A stretch of 64,000 nucleotides of DNA, taken from contig NC_091050.1 in the NCBI RefSeq assembly GCF_963966145.1, positions 14,880,001 through 14,944,000 on the forward strand, in the 5' to 3' direction. The position numbers were made by a program, and so were the translations under genes. The notes below the pieces were generated by a model. The model was not told the DNA's origin. It made no database searches and saw only the letters and a program-made list of their open reading frames with translations. This stretch comes from Tenebrio molitor. Its lineage: Eukaryota > Arthropoda > Insecta > Coleoptera > Tenebrionidae. Shown piece by piece: positions 46,483-56,799 of the stretch; position 1 is the first letter of the stretch, and each line of letters opens with the position of its first letter.

Positions 46483-47276
46483 TATTGTTCCTACCCGTAT
46501 TTCCATTCCATTAAAAAAAAAAAAATGTTTAAATAATTAACGTAATTTCTTCTCTTTTCCATATTTAACTATAGCTTTGCTTTCTTAGACCGCACCGATT
46601 CATTATTTTCTTTATCCCACAGCAACCATTACATCATCGTACAAATAATTCACGCGCAATATTTTCTCTTCCATACTATCGTCAAATGATCATTATTTCA
46701 TACCTACGTCTCCGACAATCCGTTTATCTTTCTGTTATGTTTTTTTATCGAAAATGTTTGGTTTAGTGAAAAGTCAAGGCCAATTGATTCTGGAGCAAGT
46801 CGACTTAACTGTTCTGAAAATAGGCTCAATTTGCACATATTGGGTGCCCAAATCAAAATCTGATCGAGAGTGCAGTGTTACAAATTCTCTTAATTTTCCC
46901 TACGCTGTAGCTTACAAAACCTTGTAACTCGCACCACAAGCTCGTCAAGTTGAACATCCAATTTGCGATAAAATGTCTATTTGTTCGTTTTATGCTCCGA
47001 ACAAAAGGCACTTATGACAGAAAGATGTTTTCTCAACGAGCCCAAGATCAACGGTGAGTCATCGTTACAACAGTCTGTCACTTGCACAGATTAAATGTAA
47101 CATACCTAATTATGCACTCGTAAATTTTTTCCAAATATGTTAAATCTGATACATTTCGGTAAATTCTACTGTTAAAAATCATTTGGGAACAGGGACATCA
47201 TGTGCTATGGTTGCTATATCAATATTATTCTATAACGTTAGGCGTATCTAATCACATAAGCATTCAATAAGTATTC
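46483..47276. other. AT-rich intergenic DNA
   Basis: Nothing recognisable. Confidence 0.58.
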
Positions 47277-47476
47277 GGTGTTCATTTAAATTTATTCTCA
47301 AAGTAGGCGTTGAAGAGTCGATTGTGAACGCACCACGGATTACAGGTCACGGATCGGCTGTTTAAGTGTAATTTACTTTTTGTGTTGTTTGTGTTTTTAT
47401 CTCGCAGACTGACGAGTGGTGCGTTCACAATCGACTGTTCAACGCCAACTTTGACGATAAAATTTTAATGAACACC
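47277..47476. mobile_element. Inverted-repeat transposon, family C copy 2
   Basis: A 200-bp relative of 6575-6762, opposite orientation, with the same GGTGTTCATTTAAAT ends and GGCGTTGAAGAGTCGATTG blocks. Non-coding. Confidence 0.9.
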
Positions 47477-47500
47477 CGATACAAGTGTTATTTTCTAATC

Positions 47501-47866
47501 TTATATCGCGCGTTCAAAAGAAATCCTGCGCTGGGAAGGCGTTGGAAACCGTCAGTTGTTGTGCTTTTTTAAAGCGTAGATTAATTGGAGCATGTTGACA
47601 GCTAACCTAAAATTTAGAGCCAACGAAATCTTTCTTTTTTTCTTTCTTTGCAATGTTTTACATTAAAATAGAATAACTTAACGATTACTCTTCTCGAAGC
47701 AAATATCTAAGGGCACCCTTTGCTGAAAACAAACATGCTCAATTATGTCCCGGTTAAACATAAACAAATGTCATTCTTGTCAAAAGGCGGGAAATTCAAA
47801 CTTTGCACTGTTCTAAACGGTTTAATTTTTCCAACGCCTACTCAACCCAGGATTTCTTCTCAAAGA
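47501..47866. mobile_element. Inverted-repeat transposon, family A copy 2
   Basis: Reverse-orientation homologue of 21710-22063. Left side GAAATCCTGCGCTGGGAAGG, right side ending CAACCCAGGATTTC. Only about 25 bp separate it from the family C element. Non-coding. Confidence 0.88.
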
Positions 47867-49880
47867 GTACTCCAGAAACTAATTTAAACATTCCCTAGAA
47901 ATGCCATCACCATTGGTGGTGATGCATCGCAATTTCCATTACAAGATAAATAGAAAAGAAAATTTTTATCAACTGGTAAATAACCTGCACTCTGTTTCTG
48001 TTTCTGCGACAGCGTGACGATTTCGATTGCAACGAATTCCCCCGTATTTGAACAAACTCTCACAACCAAAATTGATGTGCAAACAGCAGGATCTTCACCC
48101 TTCTTATCTCTTAACCTTGACGAGAAACAACAAACAAGCGATAACTTCCCCTCGAGCGTCGGCCCTCCCGAATTGCGCGGGTTGCGCAACGCGTAAAAAC
48201 CGCGGCAACGACGGTTACTGCGCGTTCAAATATTGAAACAATCGAATGTCAATCCGAACGGTATCTGTCCTTCGGCAATCTCGGCCTAATGGAGCTGTCT
48301 TTGGGCGAATCAATCGCGATCGCATTTAGAGAGCGCTTCGCGTTTATTGTTGCTGCCATTAAGCCCCGGCCAGACAAACAAACCGACCTGCCCGACTGTT
48401 TGTTTGTTGGAAGCGCTGCCGAAGAGGTCAACCAGAATCCGTGACAAATTTGATCCGGCGACGCGCTCAAACAACCACTTTCCAATCTGCATAAAAACCA
48501 CTTGGTAAATCAAGGGTGCCGGAGTCGCTCCAGGTGTGCCCTAACTTGCCGACCTGGTTTCTCTGCCAGGTGCTCCACATAGAAATAAACCACCGAGCCT
48601 GCACCCTTTACGGGTTTTTTTGTATAAATTATAAATCGCGGCCGAGATTCGGCCGGGGGCAAGACAAAGCCCGGTTCTTAACCCCGTCAACGTTTATTAT
48701 TACCACCACTATTATTATTTGTTTGTAATCGAGCCCGCGCTCATGCGTGCTCACAATTTAACTCCAATTTGACAAACTCCCAAAAACTCTGCTCAAGATT
48801 TTTTTTTTCGAAAAATATTCGCGTTTTGGTGTTCTGTTCTGGCCTCGAGCATTCGGCAAATCGGTCACGGGGGCGTCGGCAGCTGTTCGTCTCCGAGCAT
48901 GTGTTCGACGATTGCACTAAGGTGTTTTGAAGTATTTATTAGTATTAATTATCGTGAGTCATCGGTGTAAGACGATTGTTTATGAATAACGAGGCGTTCG
49001 AGCGATGGGATTGAACTTCCTCGAATTAATGTTTATGCAGAATGTCGCACTCGCCGACTATTCACTCCCTTCTGCGATTAATAAACATCGGCGAGGCCTC
49101 GATGGGCAATTTACGAAATTTACGGCGCCATAAAGCGACGAATCGCCTTCGCCGGCACCGACTTGTAAATGTAAATTATAATGTCCTTTTGAATGCGCCC
49201 TTCGACCATAACAAGTAGCACAATAACCGCGTAATGCACGTGTTTTGCCTACAATAATTTTAATCCGCCATCTTAAGGAGTGGTAAGTAGAGGTGTGCGT
49301 CATAACCGGATGTCTGTTCCGGTCCATGCTCATCTCAAATGGTCCATCACGGGAGCAGGTTAGGAAAGGGGAGCTTGCCCCCGTTCAACCGACGACGACG
49401 ACGACCTCCATTTTTCAACCCTTGCGCGCTGGTTTTTATTTTATGCGTTCCTGGCTCCAGGAATCGGACGAATCGATCTGGCTGCCGCACCCACCAACTA
49501 ATTGTAATTAATCGATCTGAATTAATCCCTTCACGAAACTTCCGTTAATCCCATAATGTAAGATATCAACTGGCGCGTCTCTAATTGCACCAGTTCTATT
49601 ATAATTTCAAATTAATTAGATGCAAGTAATTATTTATGGCTGACAATAGCGACCAGACCACTTCGTTGTCGCCGTCTCGTGACGACGTGAACACGCACAG
49701 AGAGACGGAATTTGTGGCTGGAATCCACCCTTGATACCGTGAGATTTTTGCAGATTTGGGGAATCTGTGGGAAACTCGCGACCCCCTTTACCAGGTGATC
49801 GACTAATAATGCAGCTCACACTGACCACCCTGTAACAAATCAAATGGTTTTTAATTCCACAAATTTAAGGCTCCAGTCCT
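47867..49880. other. GC/CpG-richer unique block, candidate regulatory DNA
   Basis: Unique, CpG-dense at about 48130-48460 and 49080-49480. Includes a GAC trinucleotide run near 49391-49404 and CTAATTGTAATTAATCGATC near 49498. All frames are short and without a domain. It lies 4.4-6.4 kb upstream of the snail-type gene. Confidence 0.42.
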
Positions 49881-50109
49881 CTCTAACGTCCAGACCCGAG
49901 TCCCTGTGATTTCTTTTGTTTCTTAATTTGTTTCCGGAAAGTTTTAATACCAGAGATCACTTCAAGAGAGTGAAATTCTTGTTCAGGTAATTTATTCCAT
50001 GGGTCGCACGAATGGTGAGTGAAAATGTTCTTGAAATTAAAATTTATTCTTAGAAATGATTTATGTTGTATCTTTTGAAAAGTGCAGAACAATTAGTTTT
50101 CTGAAGTAC

Positions 50110-50680
50110 TTAGTTAATTACTTAATCACTGACAACACACTTTAGACGCTTACAGTTTTCTACCCAATTAAACAATGGAATTAATTATTACATCTGATCG
50201 TAATCGTAATTAATTACTGTTACCAGAACAAAAACTAGAATAAAATTAATTATGTTTGTTTAGTGATGTCTCGATGATAAGTCTGTTGTTTCGAAGCATC
50301 TCACAAATATTTTCTCTTGCGGATTCCCGGAAAGCCCAAAAACAAATTGTTTCAAAAATATACAAACCATAATTTTGTTTGATCAAAAAAAATATTAATC
50401 TTCTTATTAACATTTCCGAACAGTAATGACAAATTTTTACCTCCTCAGTCAGGTCAATTAAGAGTACATTCTAACTGATAGCTAAATTCGACGACAAACG
50501 AAAATACATTTATTTTTAGACACCCTCCGAGGTATCTCGCTCCTTAAATGGGTCCTCCATTTTGCACTCACACGTTTCATTTTGTCAACCTCACTCCAAT
50601 TAAATTTGTTTGAGAATGAATAAAATAAAATTTTTGCTAAGGAATTAAAACGGAGTAAATTAATTAATTAACCTATATTA
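50110..50680. repeat. Diverged non-coding module, copy 1 (upstream of the gene)
   Basis: Homologous in order to 56040-56300 and 56870-57110. Landmarks: ATGGAATTAATT-type word near 50174; GTAATTAATTACTG near 50206; ACTAGAATAAAATTAATTAT near 50235; GATGTCTCG near 50265; TTTAGACACCCTCC near 50515; CCATTTTG; TCATTTTGTCAACCTCACT near 50578. No terminal inverted repeats or coding frame. Confidence 0.72.
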
Positions 50681-51691
50681 TAATTCAGAATAAGTGGCAT
50701 CGCAGTAAGCGTTGAAAATTCAAATTTACGTTGGCAGCAAGAGTCTTGCTAATAAATACCCTAGTTTCGACGCTGTTGGTATCCTTCGCTATTAATAGGT
50801 ATGATTTTGAAATGTCAATCGTTTTGGGTTTCTTTTTTTTGTAACCTTCGTATCTATTTGGAATTTCTTTGTTTCATTTACGCAAAGTGTAAAAAAGTTC
50901 AAAATGGGTTATCTCTGCTGTGGGTCAAAACCATGTCAAAATAATGTGACGCATAACCTCAAAATAAAGTAATGACGGTTTCACATGTTTAGTAATTTTT
51001 TTGACATAACATAAAGCTCACTTTAGATAATCCACGCCTACTGAATTATACTAGTATACTAGTATAGGTAACCAATAGGTGCCCAATGACGCTTTATAAT
51101 TTAGACCTTTGACAATTGAATTGCTCACAGAATGTGACAAGTTTTGAAAGTAATTATGTAAATAATGGAATTAGTAACTACTTATAGTAGGTAAGTAGCT
51201 ACGTCATTTGGACTAAACAGTCTAATTTCTTGTGTGCCACACCTATGTAACTTTTGGACAGTCTCCATTTTGTGTTTCAGAATCACCAAAAAATTTTGGT
51301 TTACTCAAATTAAATTAAGTAAATAAAGGGGAATTGAATAGTTATTTTTGTATTAAGTGGGCAAAATGATTGTTTTTTGTTGGGGCACGAAATACAAACA
51401 CTATTTTTTCTACAATCGCATTTTAAAATTTTTGATTTTTTAAATTTTTGTAAAATTTTCCTTGGATGCTGAAATATTTGTCAAATTTTCCTTTTTGACA
51501 AATATTTTTTCACTATCAAAATTGACATACTTTGCGACTTGATAACGATGCATAAGTAGATAAATGTCACGTTTTTTTGACGGTTGTAGAAAAAATATTT
51601 ATTTATCTTTTGAACAGGTTCATATCATGAGAAATTATAAAATTTTTATCTACTCAAATAATTATTTAATTACACTAGTATCGAAAGTATG
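50681..51691. other. AT-rich intergenic DNA
   Basis: Nothing recognisable; a short ATACTAGTAT palindromic run lies near 51050-51065. Confidence 0.6.
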
Positions 51692-51693
51692 TA

Positions 51694-52035
51694 CAGTCGC
51701 GGAATCAAAATTTCGGGCAGCATTTTTCTGTCACTTCAACAAAATCACCTTTTCCTGTCATCATGACTGACATTCGAAAATTAAACTTTTCTGTGTCGGT
51801 CACGCAGTCAATTTTTGAATTTTGCGATAATTGCACTGAGTGTACCTAATTAAATCATCGCTTCCACCTGCTGCCTACCCGTTAATATGCTATAAATCAC
51901 TATTTATTAATATCAATAAATCAAAATGACAAAATATGACAAGAGTAAAAAATGAGGTTATATTAACATAAAGGTTGTTTTAGAATTTACAATATGAAAA
52001 TGACAATACTGCCCAAAATTTTAATTCCGCAACTG
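51694..52035. mobile_element. TA-flanked MITE, family F, full length
   Basis: 342 bp flanked by TA (51692-51693 and 52036-52037). Ends CAGTCGCGGAATCAAAATTT and, on the minus strand, CAGTTGCGGAATTAAAATTT, both followed by GGGCAG. A truncated relative lies at 7749-7946. Non-coding. Confidence 0.93.
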
Positions 52036-52062
52036 TACTTAGTATCATTCAAAACTAAAGTA

Positions 52063-52529
52063 CAGGGTGTTTTAAAATTATCGTATTCCGAGTTCGAGGC
52101 TTAGTAGGGGACATCCTGTTGACCAAGTAAAAATGTTTAAAAAAAAATTGCTCACTTTGAAAAAAATATCAAAGTTGCTAATATTTGTTCAAAAGTACCT
52201 GATTAATATTCTAGCTATGTTGTACTTCCCTTTTGAACAAAAATTGGAAAAATAAAACTTTTATTTTTTCGGGATAAAGCTGTTTTTTCAAGAAATGTTT
52301 TTTCATTTTTATTTTAATATGTTACGTAATCATCCTCACCATATTTCAAAATGAATGTCAACCATTTATATTTTTTATTTGAAGAAAACATGATGAAAAG
52401 TTTGAACCTTCAGACCCATATATCTTTGTAAAGACCTCCCCTATATTTTTTATTTTATTTTTTCGAGATTCCTGAGATTTTTCCCTACAAGACCCCTGAC
52501 ATGGAATACGTTAATTTTGCGACACCCTG
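52063..52529 (-). mobile_element. CAGGGTGTC-family MITE, 467-bp copy
   Basis: Flanked by TA (52061-52062 and 52530-52531). Homologous over most of its length to the shorter element at 37874-38246, in the opposite orientation. It has the same length as the diverged element at 60866-61332. It lies 25 bp from the family F element. Non-coding. Confidence 0.93.
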
Positions 52530-52531
52530 TA

Positions 52532-53199
52532 CCTATAGTTTTATAATTGCATCGTAGAATAGTTTTGTTACAGCATCTTGTAGGTATTTTTTATTTATTT
52601 CTGGTGTAGATTAATTATTGATTTATTTATGTTATTTTTTTATTGTGCAGTTTTCCTCTTCCTTAATGACACTCTTTCGACTGCTTTGTTCTGTCTTTAC
52701 ATTTTTCATTTCAACAGATGTTTTCAGGTTATTTGATTTGCAATAAATTTATTTAATGTCTTTTCTGTGTTGTGGCGTGATTTGTTAATTATCCTTTATG
52801 TCTTTGTCACGTAATCTTTAAATGACAGTTATTTGTCATCAAAGAGAGATAGATAACATTTTCTTTTTTTGGAATCTTTCAGAAGTTTCTTCCCGAGTAA
52901 ATAGATTTAAAAAATGAAAAGCTAATTGTTTAAATACATTGTTCGATAATTTTATTGTTTCAGAGATTTCACTTCACGATTTCTTACATTATCTAGGTAC
53001 CAATTTTATTTTGATCTTTGTCTTTTTCGACGGCAAAGTTCTTCCTTTCTTATCTGATCCACTTGTATCTTCTAATTCCTTTTATGTCTGTTTGAATTTT
53101 TCAATTTGCGAATTTTCGAATGTCAGTCAAAAGCTGCCTAACTGTATTTTCGTTCCGCCGTCCACATCTGGCCCTCAAGACTTGACAAATTCACAACAA
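52532..53199. other. AT-rich intergenic DNA
   Basis: An 88-codon Phe/Leu-rich frame at 52939-53205 has no recognised relative; otherwise nothing. Confidence 0.55.
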
Positions 53200-53940
53200 G
53201 CTTAGAAAAATTTTCGCACATTTGCGTATTTATCCAGCTCTGTCGCCGCCACTTGTCGACCACTTGTCCGACGGTTTAGAGCCCTTCCGACAATAAACCC
53301 GTCGAAAACGAAGCCTCCCTCGCACACGCCGCATTAATTATGCGAAAAGTGCGATTGTCGTGTCACGTAGCGGGCAAGATCGTGAAAATTTCAGGTATTT
53401 GGGACCACCGTTGCGATCAATCTGGTGACCAGATGTAGTTGGGAAGCACAAGCGATATAATTGTTCGAGAAATCGCATCTGTCGCCGCCAAAGGTGTTCG
53501 AATTCCGATTCCAATAACACCCCTCTTGTCATCCGATAGTTGGTGTTTAAGTCGAAATCAGATGTCGGATAATTAGGGAGCTGGAGGAGCGCGAGTTTAG
53601 GCTAATTGCTGGGTGATCCATTGAATTAAGAGTCGGTTCCCAGAGCCGGTTCTGGATCTGGATGCCAGTTCAAACAAATTGTTTTCGAGGCGCACCTAGC
53701 ATAAAGACCGTTCTGTCGATTTGAGCAAATAAGGGGCGACGACAGTTGATTTTACAGCGGAAATTTATATGAAAGATGCAAGGTGTGTTTATTTATTTTC
53801 GATGAATCGATCAGTGTAAACCTGCTGGTTGATAAGATGCAAGTGTCACATCACACTTGTCGGGAAAGCAGCGCCAAATCGGAGGTATTTTCGCCAGCGG
53901 AGGCACGCGCCGACAGCTGCGCCCGAGCGACCGTTACGCA

Positions 53941-53956
53941 CCCCCCATATGGGGGG
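53941..53956. promoter_or_regulatory. Palindromic CATATG E-box
   Basis: CCCCCCATATGGGGGG is a perfect 16-bp palindrome about 345 bp upstream of the start codon. Its core CATATG is one of the E-box forms bound by the mesodermal factor Twist, which activates snail in Drosophila. Binding here is an inference. Confidence 0.45.
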
Positions 53957-54098
53957 GTATTGTCGCAACAGCGTCCGTTCAAATCGGTGCGGATAAAGAG
54001 CGCTGTCGCAACAAATGACGAAACCGCGATTTTGCAAAAAACAACGAACACCCGCTAGAAATCGCGTTTAACAATGTTTTCAGTCCCATTCGGTAGCA

Positions 54099-54104
54099 CA
54101 CCTG
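54099..54104. promoter_or_regulatory. Snail-type E2 box CACCTG
   Basis: CACCTG (CAGGTG on the other strand) is the consensus target of Snail-family fingers. About 200 bp upstream of the start codon, it could serve autoregulation. The word is common by chance. Confidence 0.3.
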
Positions 54105-54215
54105 CTTCCCCTTCCTGCAAGAGCGCGATTGGGCGCCGCCAGTGGGGCACGCCGCGATTGGCCGAACGGCACGTGGATTCAGCTGTTTCGAAGAGGGGGG
54201 GGACCGGTTATTACA

Positions 54216-54222
54216 CAGGTAG
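54216..54222 (+). promoter_or_regulatory. CAGGTAG heptamer in the proximal promoter
   Basis: CAGGTAG is the optimal site of the Drosophila pioneer factor Zelda and marks early zygotic genes. It lies about 20 bp upstream of the proposed initiator. Other copies occur in the window at about the chance rate, so position is the main argument. Confidence 0.35.
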
Positions 54223-54236
54223 CAAGCGCGATCCGG

Positions 54237-54270
54237 TCAGATCCGACCAGAGCTTTAGAGAGGAAGGTTG
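54237..54270 (+). promoter_or_regulatory. Candidate Inr + DPE core promoter
   Basis: TCAGAT at 54237-54242 resembles the insect initiator (TCAKTY; the fifth base differs). With its A (54239) as +1, GGTTG falls at +28 to +32 and matches the DPE consensus RGWYV at the exact spacing. No TATA box is seen. This would give a 5' leader of about 62 bases. Confidence 0.4.
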
Positions 54271-54300
54271 TTTCGTGAGTGTGTGTTGCGTGTCGTAGTG

Positions 54301-55320
54301 ATGCTGGATATCATGGCTAAGAACTACTCGCATTGTCCGCTGAAGAAGCGTCCGGTGCACCTCTTCGACGAGGCGCCCGGCCCGTCGGCACCGTTCCCGG
54401 ACGAGCCCGAGAACCTCAGCACCAAGCCCGAGGACCTGAGCAGAACCGGGCGGCTGGCGTCGGTGTCGCCGTCGTCGCTCAGCCCCGTGTCGCCCAACTC
54501 GTCGGTGAAGACCTCGCCGCCGCCGTCGCCACCACGCCGCTCGCCCTCGCCGTTCTACAAGCCCGAGCCGCGCTACCCCGCCCCCATCAGCCCCGAGTAC
54601 GCGCCGCAGACGTGGCACCAGAGCGTTGCGCCGCTCTACCCGCCGATGTACCCCTTTGTGCGCGAATACATGGGGATGGGGCCGGCGTCGCCGTACAGCG
54701 ACAGTTCGCTGTCGCCGCCGCACCACGTCCAGCCGATCCAGCCGCTGGCGCTGCGCCCCACCGTCTATCCGGTGGACCAGGCGTCGCTCAGCCCGTCGTC
54801 CTGGACGGCTTCGCCGCCGCCGAGTGCGGCCCCAGAGGACCTGTCGGAGAAGCGGCGCCAGGGAGTGCGCCACCAGTGCCCAGACTGCGGCAAGAGTTAT
54901 TCCACGTTCTCCGGCTTATCCAAGCACCGCCAGTTCCACTGTGCCGCAGGAGACGGCCCCAAGAAGTCCTTCAACTGCAAGTTCTGCGACAAAGTGTACG
55001 TTTCGTTGGGGGCCCTCAAGATGCACATCAGGACGCACACTTTGCCCTGCAAGTGCACCATCTGCGGGAAGGCCTTCTCCAGGCCCTGGCTCCTACAAGG
55101 GCACATCAGGACGCACACAGGAGAAAAACCATTTTCCTGCACTTACTGCAACAGGGCCTTCGCCGACAGGTCGAATCTGAGGGCGCACTTGCAGACGCAC
55201 TCTGACGTGAAGAAGTATTCGTGTTCCACCTGCAGCAAGACCTTCTCGAGGATGTCTCTCTTGACGAAGCACGCCGAAGGAGGCTGCAACGGAGGTGTGC
55301 ATCCCGAGAAGATGTACTAG
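54301..55320 (+). CDS. sna/esg: Snail/Escargot-family zinc-finger transcriptional repressor
   Basis: A 339-residue nuclear DNA-binding repressor of the Snail family, expected to bind CAGGTG-type E2 boxes and control mesoderm, neural or epithelial cell fate. Residues 8-19 (NYSHCPLKKRPV) are the N-terminal signature of insect Snail/Escargot proteins. PENLSTK (36-42), PEDLSRT (43-49) and PEDLSEK (178-184) match or approach the CtBP corepressor motif PxDLSxK. A Pro/Ser-rich linker fills 50-177. Five fingers follow: C193-H213, C226-H246, C252-H272, C280-H300 and C308-C329, the last of C2HC type. The third contains the family-typical CGKAFSRPWLLQGHIRTH. All metal ligands are present. The start is the first ATG after an in-frame stop at 54256; a second ATG at 54313 has a better context and would give MAKNYSHC, as in Snail. 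The frame has no intron. Finger 1 (KSYSTFSGLSKH) and APISPEY favour Escargot, but orthology is not settled. Confidence 0.96.
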   Translation: MLDIMAKNYSHCPLKKRPVHLFDEAPGPSAPFPDEPENLSTKPEDLSRTGRLASVSPSSLSPVSPNSSVKTSPPPSPPRRSPSPFYKPEPRYPAPISPEYAPQTWHQSVAPLYPPMYPFVREYMGMGPASPYSDSSLSPPHHVQPIQPLALRPTVYPVDQASLSPSSWTASPPPSAAPEDLSEKRRQGVRHQCPDCGKSYSTFSGLSKHRQFHCAAGDGPKKSFNCKFCDKVYVSLGALKMHIRTHTLPCKCTICGKAFSRPWLLQGHIRTHTGEKPFSCTYCNRAFADRSNLRAHLQTHSDVKKYSCSTCSKTFSRMSLLTKHAEGGCNGGVHPEKMY

Positions 55321-55640
55321 TTTGTTTCCTAATGTCAGAAAAAACATTCCTTTCGGTTCCTTTTTTGACAGTATTTTATGTTTGTTTTTGGTAAATAGTG
55401 CCTTTTTCGAAGACTGACAGTAAGGAAAATTATGTACAAAGTAATTCCTACCACTTGTATATAGTAGAATTAAGAAAATTTAATATATTTTTGTAAATAC
55501 ACTGTGGCGGCTGGTGCCGCCCCCACTCTCTAGTCAATACGTTATTTTTATGCCATTGTATAGTGCCTTACTTAGTCTTATTGACCGTATATGCAGATTT
55601 TATACTATTATTTAATAAAAAAAACTCAAAAAGTACATTT
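55321..55640 (+). other. 3' untranslated region with polyadenylation signal
   Basis: AT-rich sequence follows the TAG stop at 55318-55320. A canonical AATAAA at 55614-55619 lies about 295 bases downstream, making a short 3' UTR likely. The cleavage site is not visible directly. Confidence 0.6.
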
Positions 55641-55969
55641 TCTTTCATTTCATTAAAGCAACACAGGAAAATTATAATTCAATTAAATCAATTACTTAAG
55701 TGCTAGTTTTGTCCTCGGAAAAACGGTAAGTATGAATATTTATTTATTTTACAACAAGAACAAGAGGCAGTTCTTGTTGAAAACATTAAAATATGTTGTT
55801 AAAATATGATCGAATAATTGTGGCTTAAAAATTTCCTTTATTCTAATTTTTAAATAATTTATAATAAAATTTAAAACGAGTAATTTTATTAGTTTAACTG
55901 AATTTAAGTAGGTCCTAATGTACCTACTGGTATAATAAGTCCTAATAACACCTAACAATTAATTTTATG
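55641..55969. other. AT-rich intergenic DNA
   Basis: Very AT-rich spacer between the 3' UTR and the duplicated module; nothing recognisable. Confidence 0.55.
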
Positions 55970-56640
55970 TAGTCAGTTAATTCGTTATTAGATTTGAAGA
56001 TCCTTAATTAAGAAAACACTTTAAGTACAATTTTATAGGTAATTAAATAATGGAATTAATTGCTACATAGTACTAAGTCTGACCGTAATTGCAATTAATT
56101 AGTAAGACTTTTATAGCACACCACAGACTGGAATAATATGTATTATCTTTGTTTGATGGTGTCTCTTGGAAATGTTATTTTTAGACAGTTTTCCAGATAT
56201 CTTCTAAAGAGAATTCTCCATTTTGTATTATTTATAGAAAGACCAGAAAATGTCAAATCAACTTAAACGAGTTTAGAGATTAACAAAATAAAATTATATC
56301 GAGATAGGTACCTAATTGGATAAGAATAAACAGAAACTGAATATTAAATGTTTTATAAGCTGTTACAGTTGAGAAGTTTAATAAGATAATAAGTAATGTG
56401 AATTTTTTATCCTGAAAGTCGCTACCTAATCAGCCTAATTATGAGCAATGACACTTAATGATTAAAACCACAATTACAATTTTGAAATGAAATAATTGAG
56501 GTACTCACAGATGATTAATTTTCAATCTAATTGCGGTTAATTACAAAACAATTGAAGCAATTTTCTCATTATGTGGACTTTGATTGAAATTAATTATGCT
56601 TAGGCAGTGGCGTCTCTTGAATTGTTTCTTTGCTACTCTC
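55970..56640. repeat. Diverged non-coding module, copy 2
   Basis: Aligned in order with copy 3 at an offset of about 770-810 bp. Landmarks: GGAATTAATTGC near 56051; CGTAATTGCAATTAATTAG near 56084; GGAATAATATG; GGTGTCTCTTGG near 56157; TCCATTTTGTATT near 56217; AATTGCGGTTAATTAC near 56529; GAAGCAATTTTCTCA; AGGCAGTGGCGTCTC near 56602. Transposon-like ends are not evident. Confidence 0.72.
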
Positions 56641-56799
56641 ATTTGTGTCAAATGAAGCGGCTGAAAAATGTTGTTACTTTACCTAATTAAATTAAATGTA
56701 GAAAAGTAAAAAAAAACGTTAAAATTATGATTGGAAAATTATTATTTGTTTTGGGTATTCCAAAATATGAACATTGGTTCTAATTGGTGTTAATTAAGT

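Larger units (their letters stand above)
53200..54300. promoter_or_regulatory. GC-rich upstream region of the snail-type gene
   Basis: Unique CpG-dense DNA immediately upstream of the coding region, free of recognised transposons. It holds a palindromic CATATG E-box at 53941-53956, CACCTG at 54099-54104, CAGGTAG at 54216-54222 and a possible Inr/DPE pair. Function is inferred from position and binding words. Confidence 0.6.

Noticed and set aside
54268..54300. Upstream in-frame extension of the snail-type frame
   Set aside because: It begins with TTG, contains no ATG before 54301, and an in-frame stop lies at 54256.
54211..55205. Long frames overlapping the snail-type gene in other frames and on the minus strand
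   Set aside because: Arg/Ala/Pro-rich shadows of a GC-rich coding sequence; only the plus frame from 54301 encodes recognisable zinc fingers.
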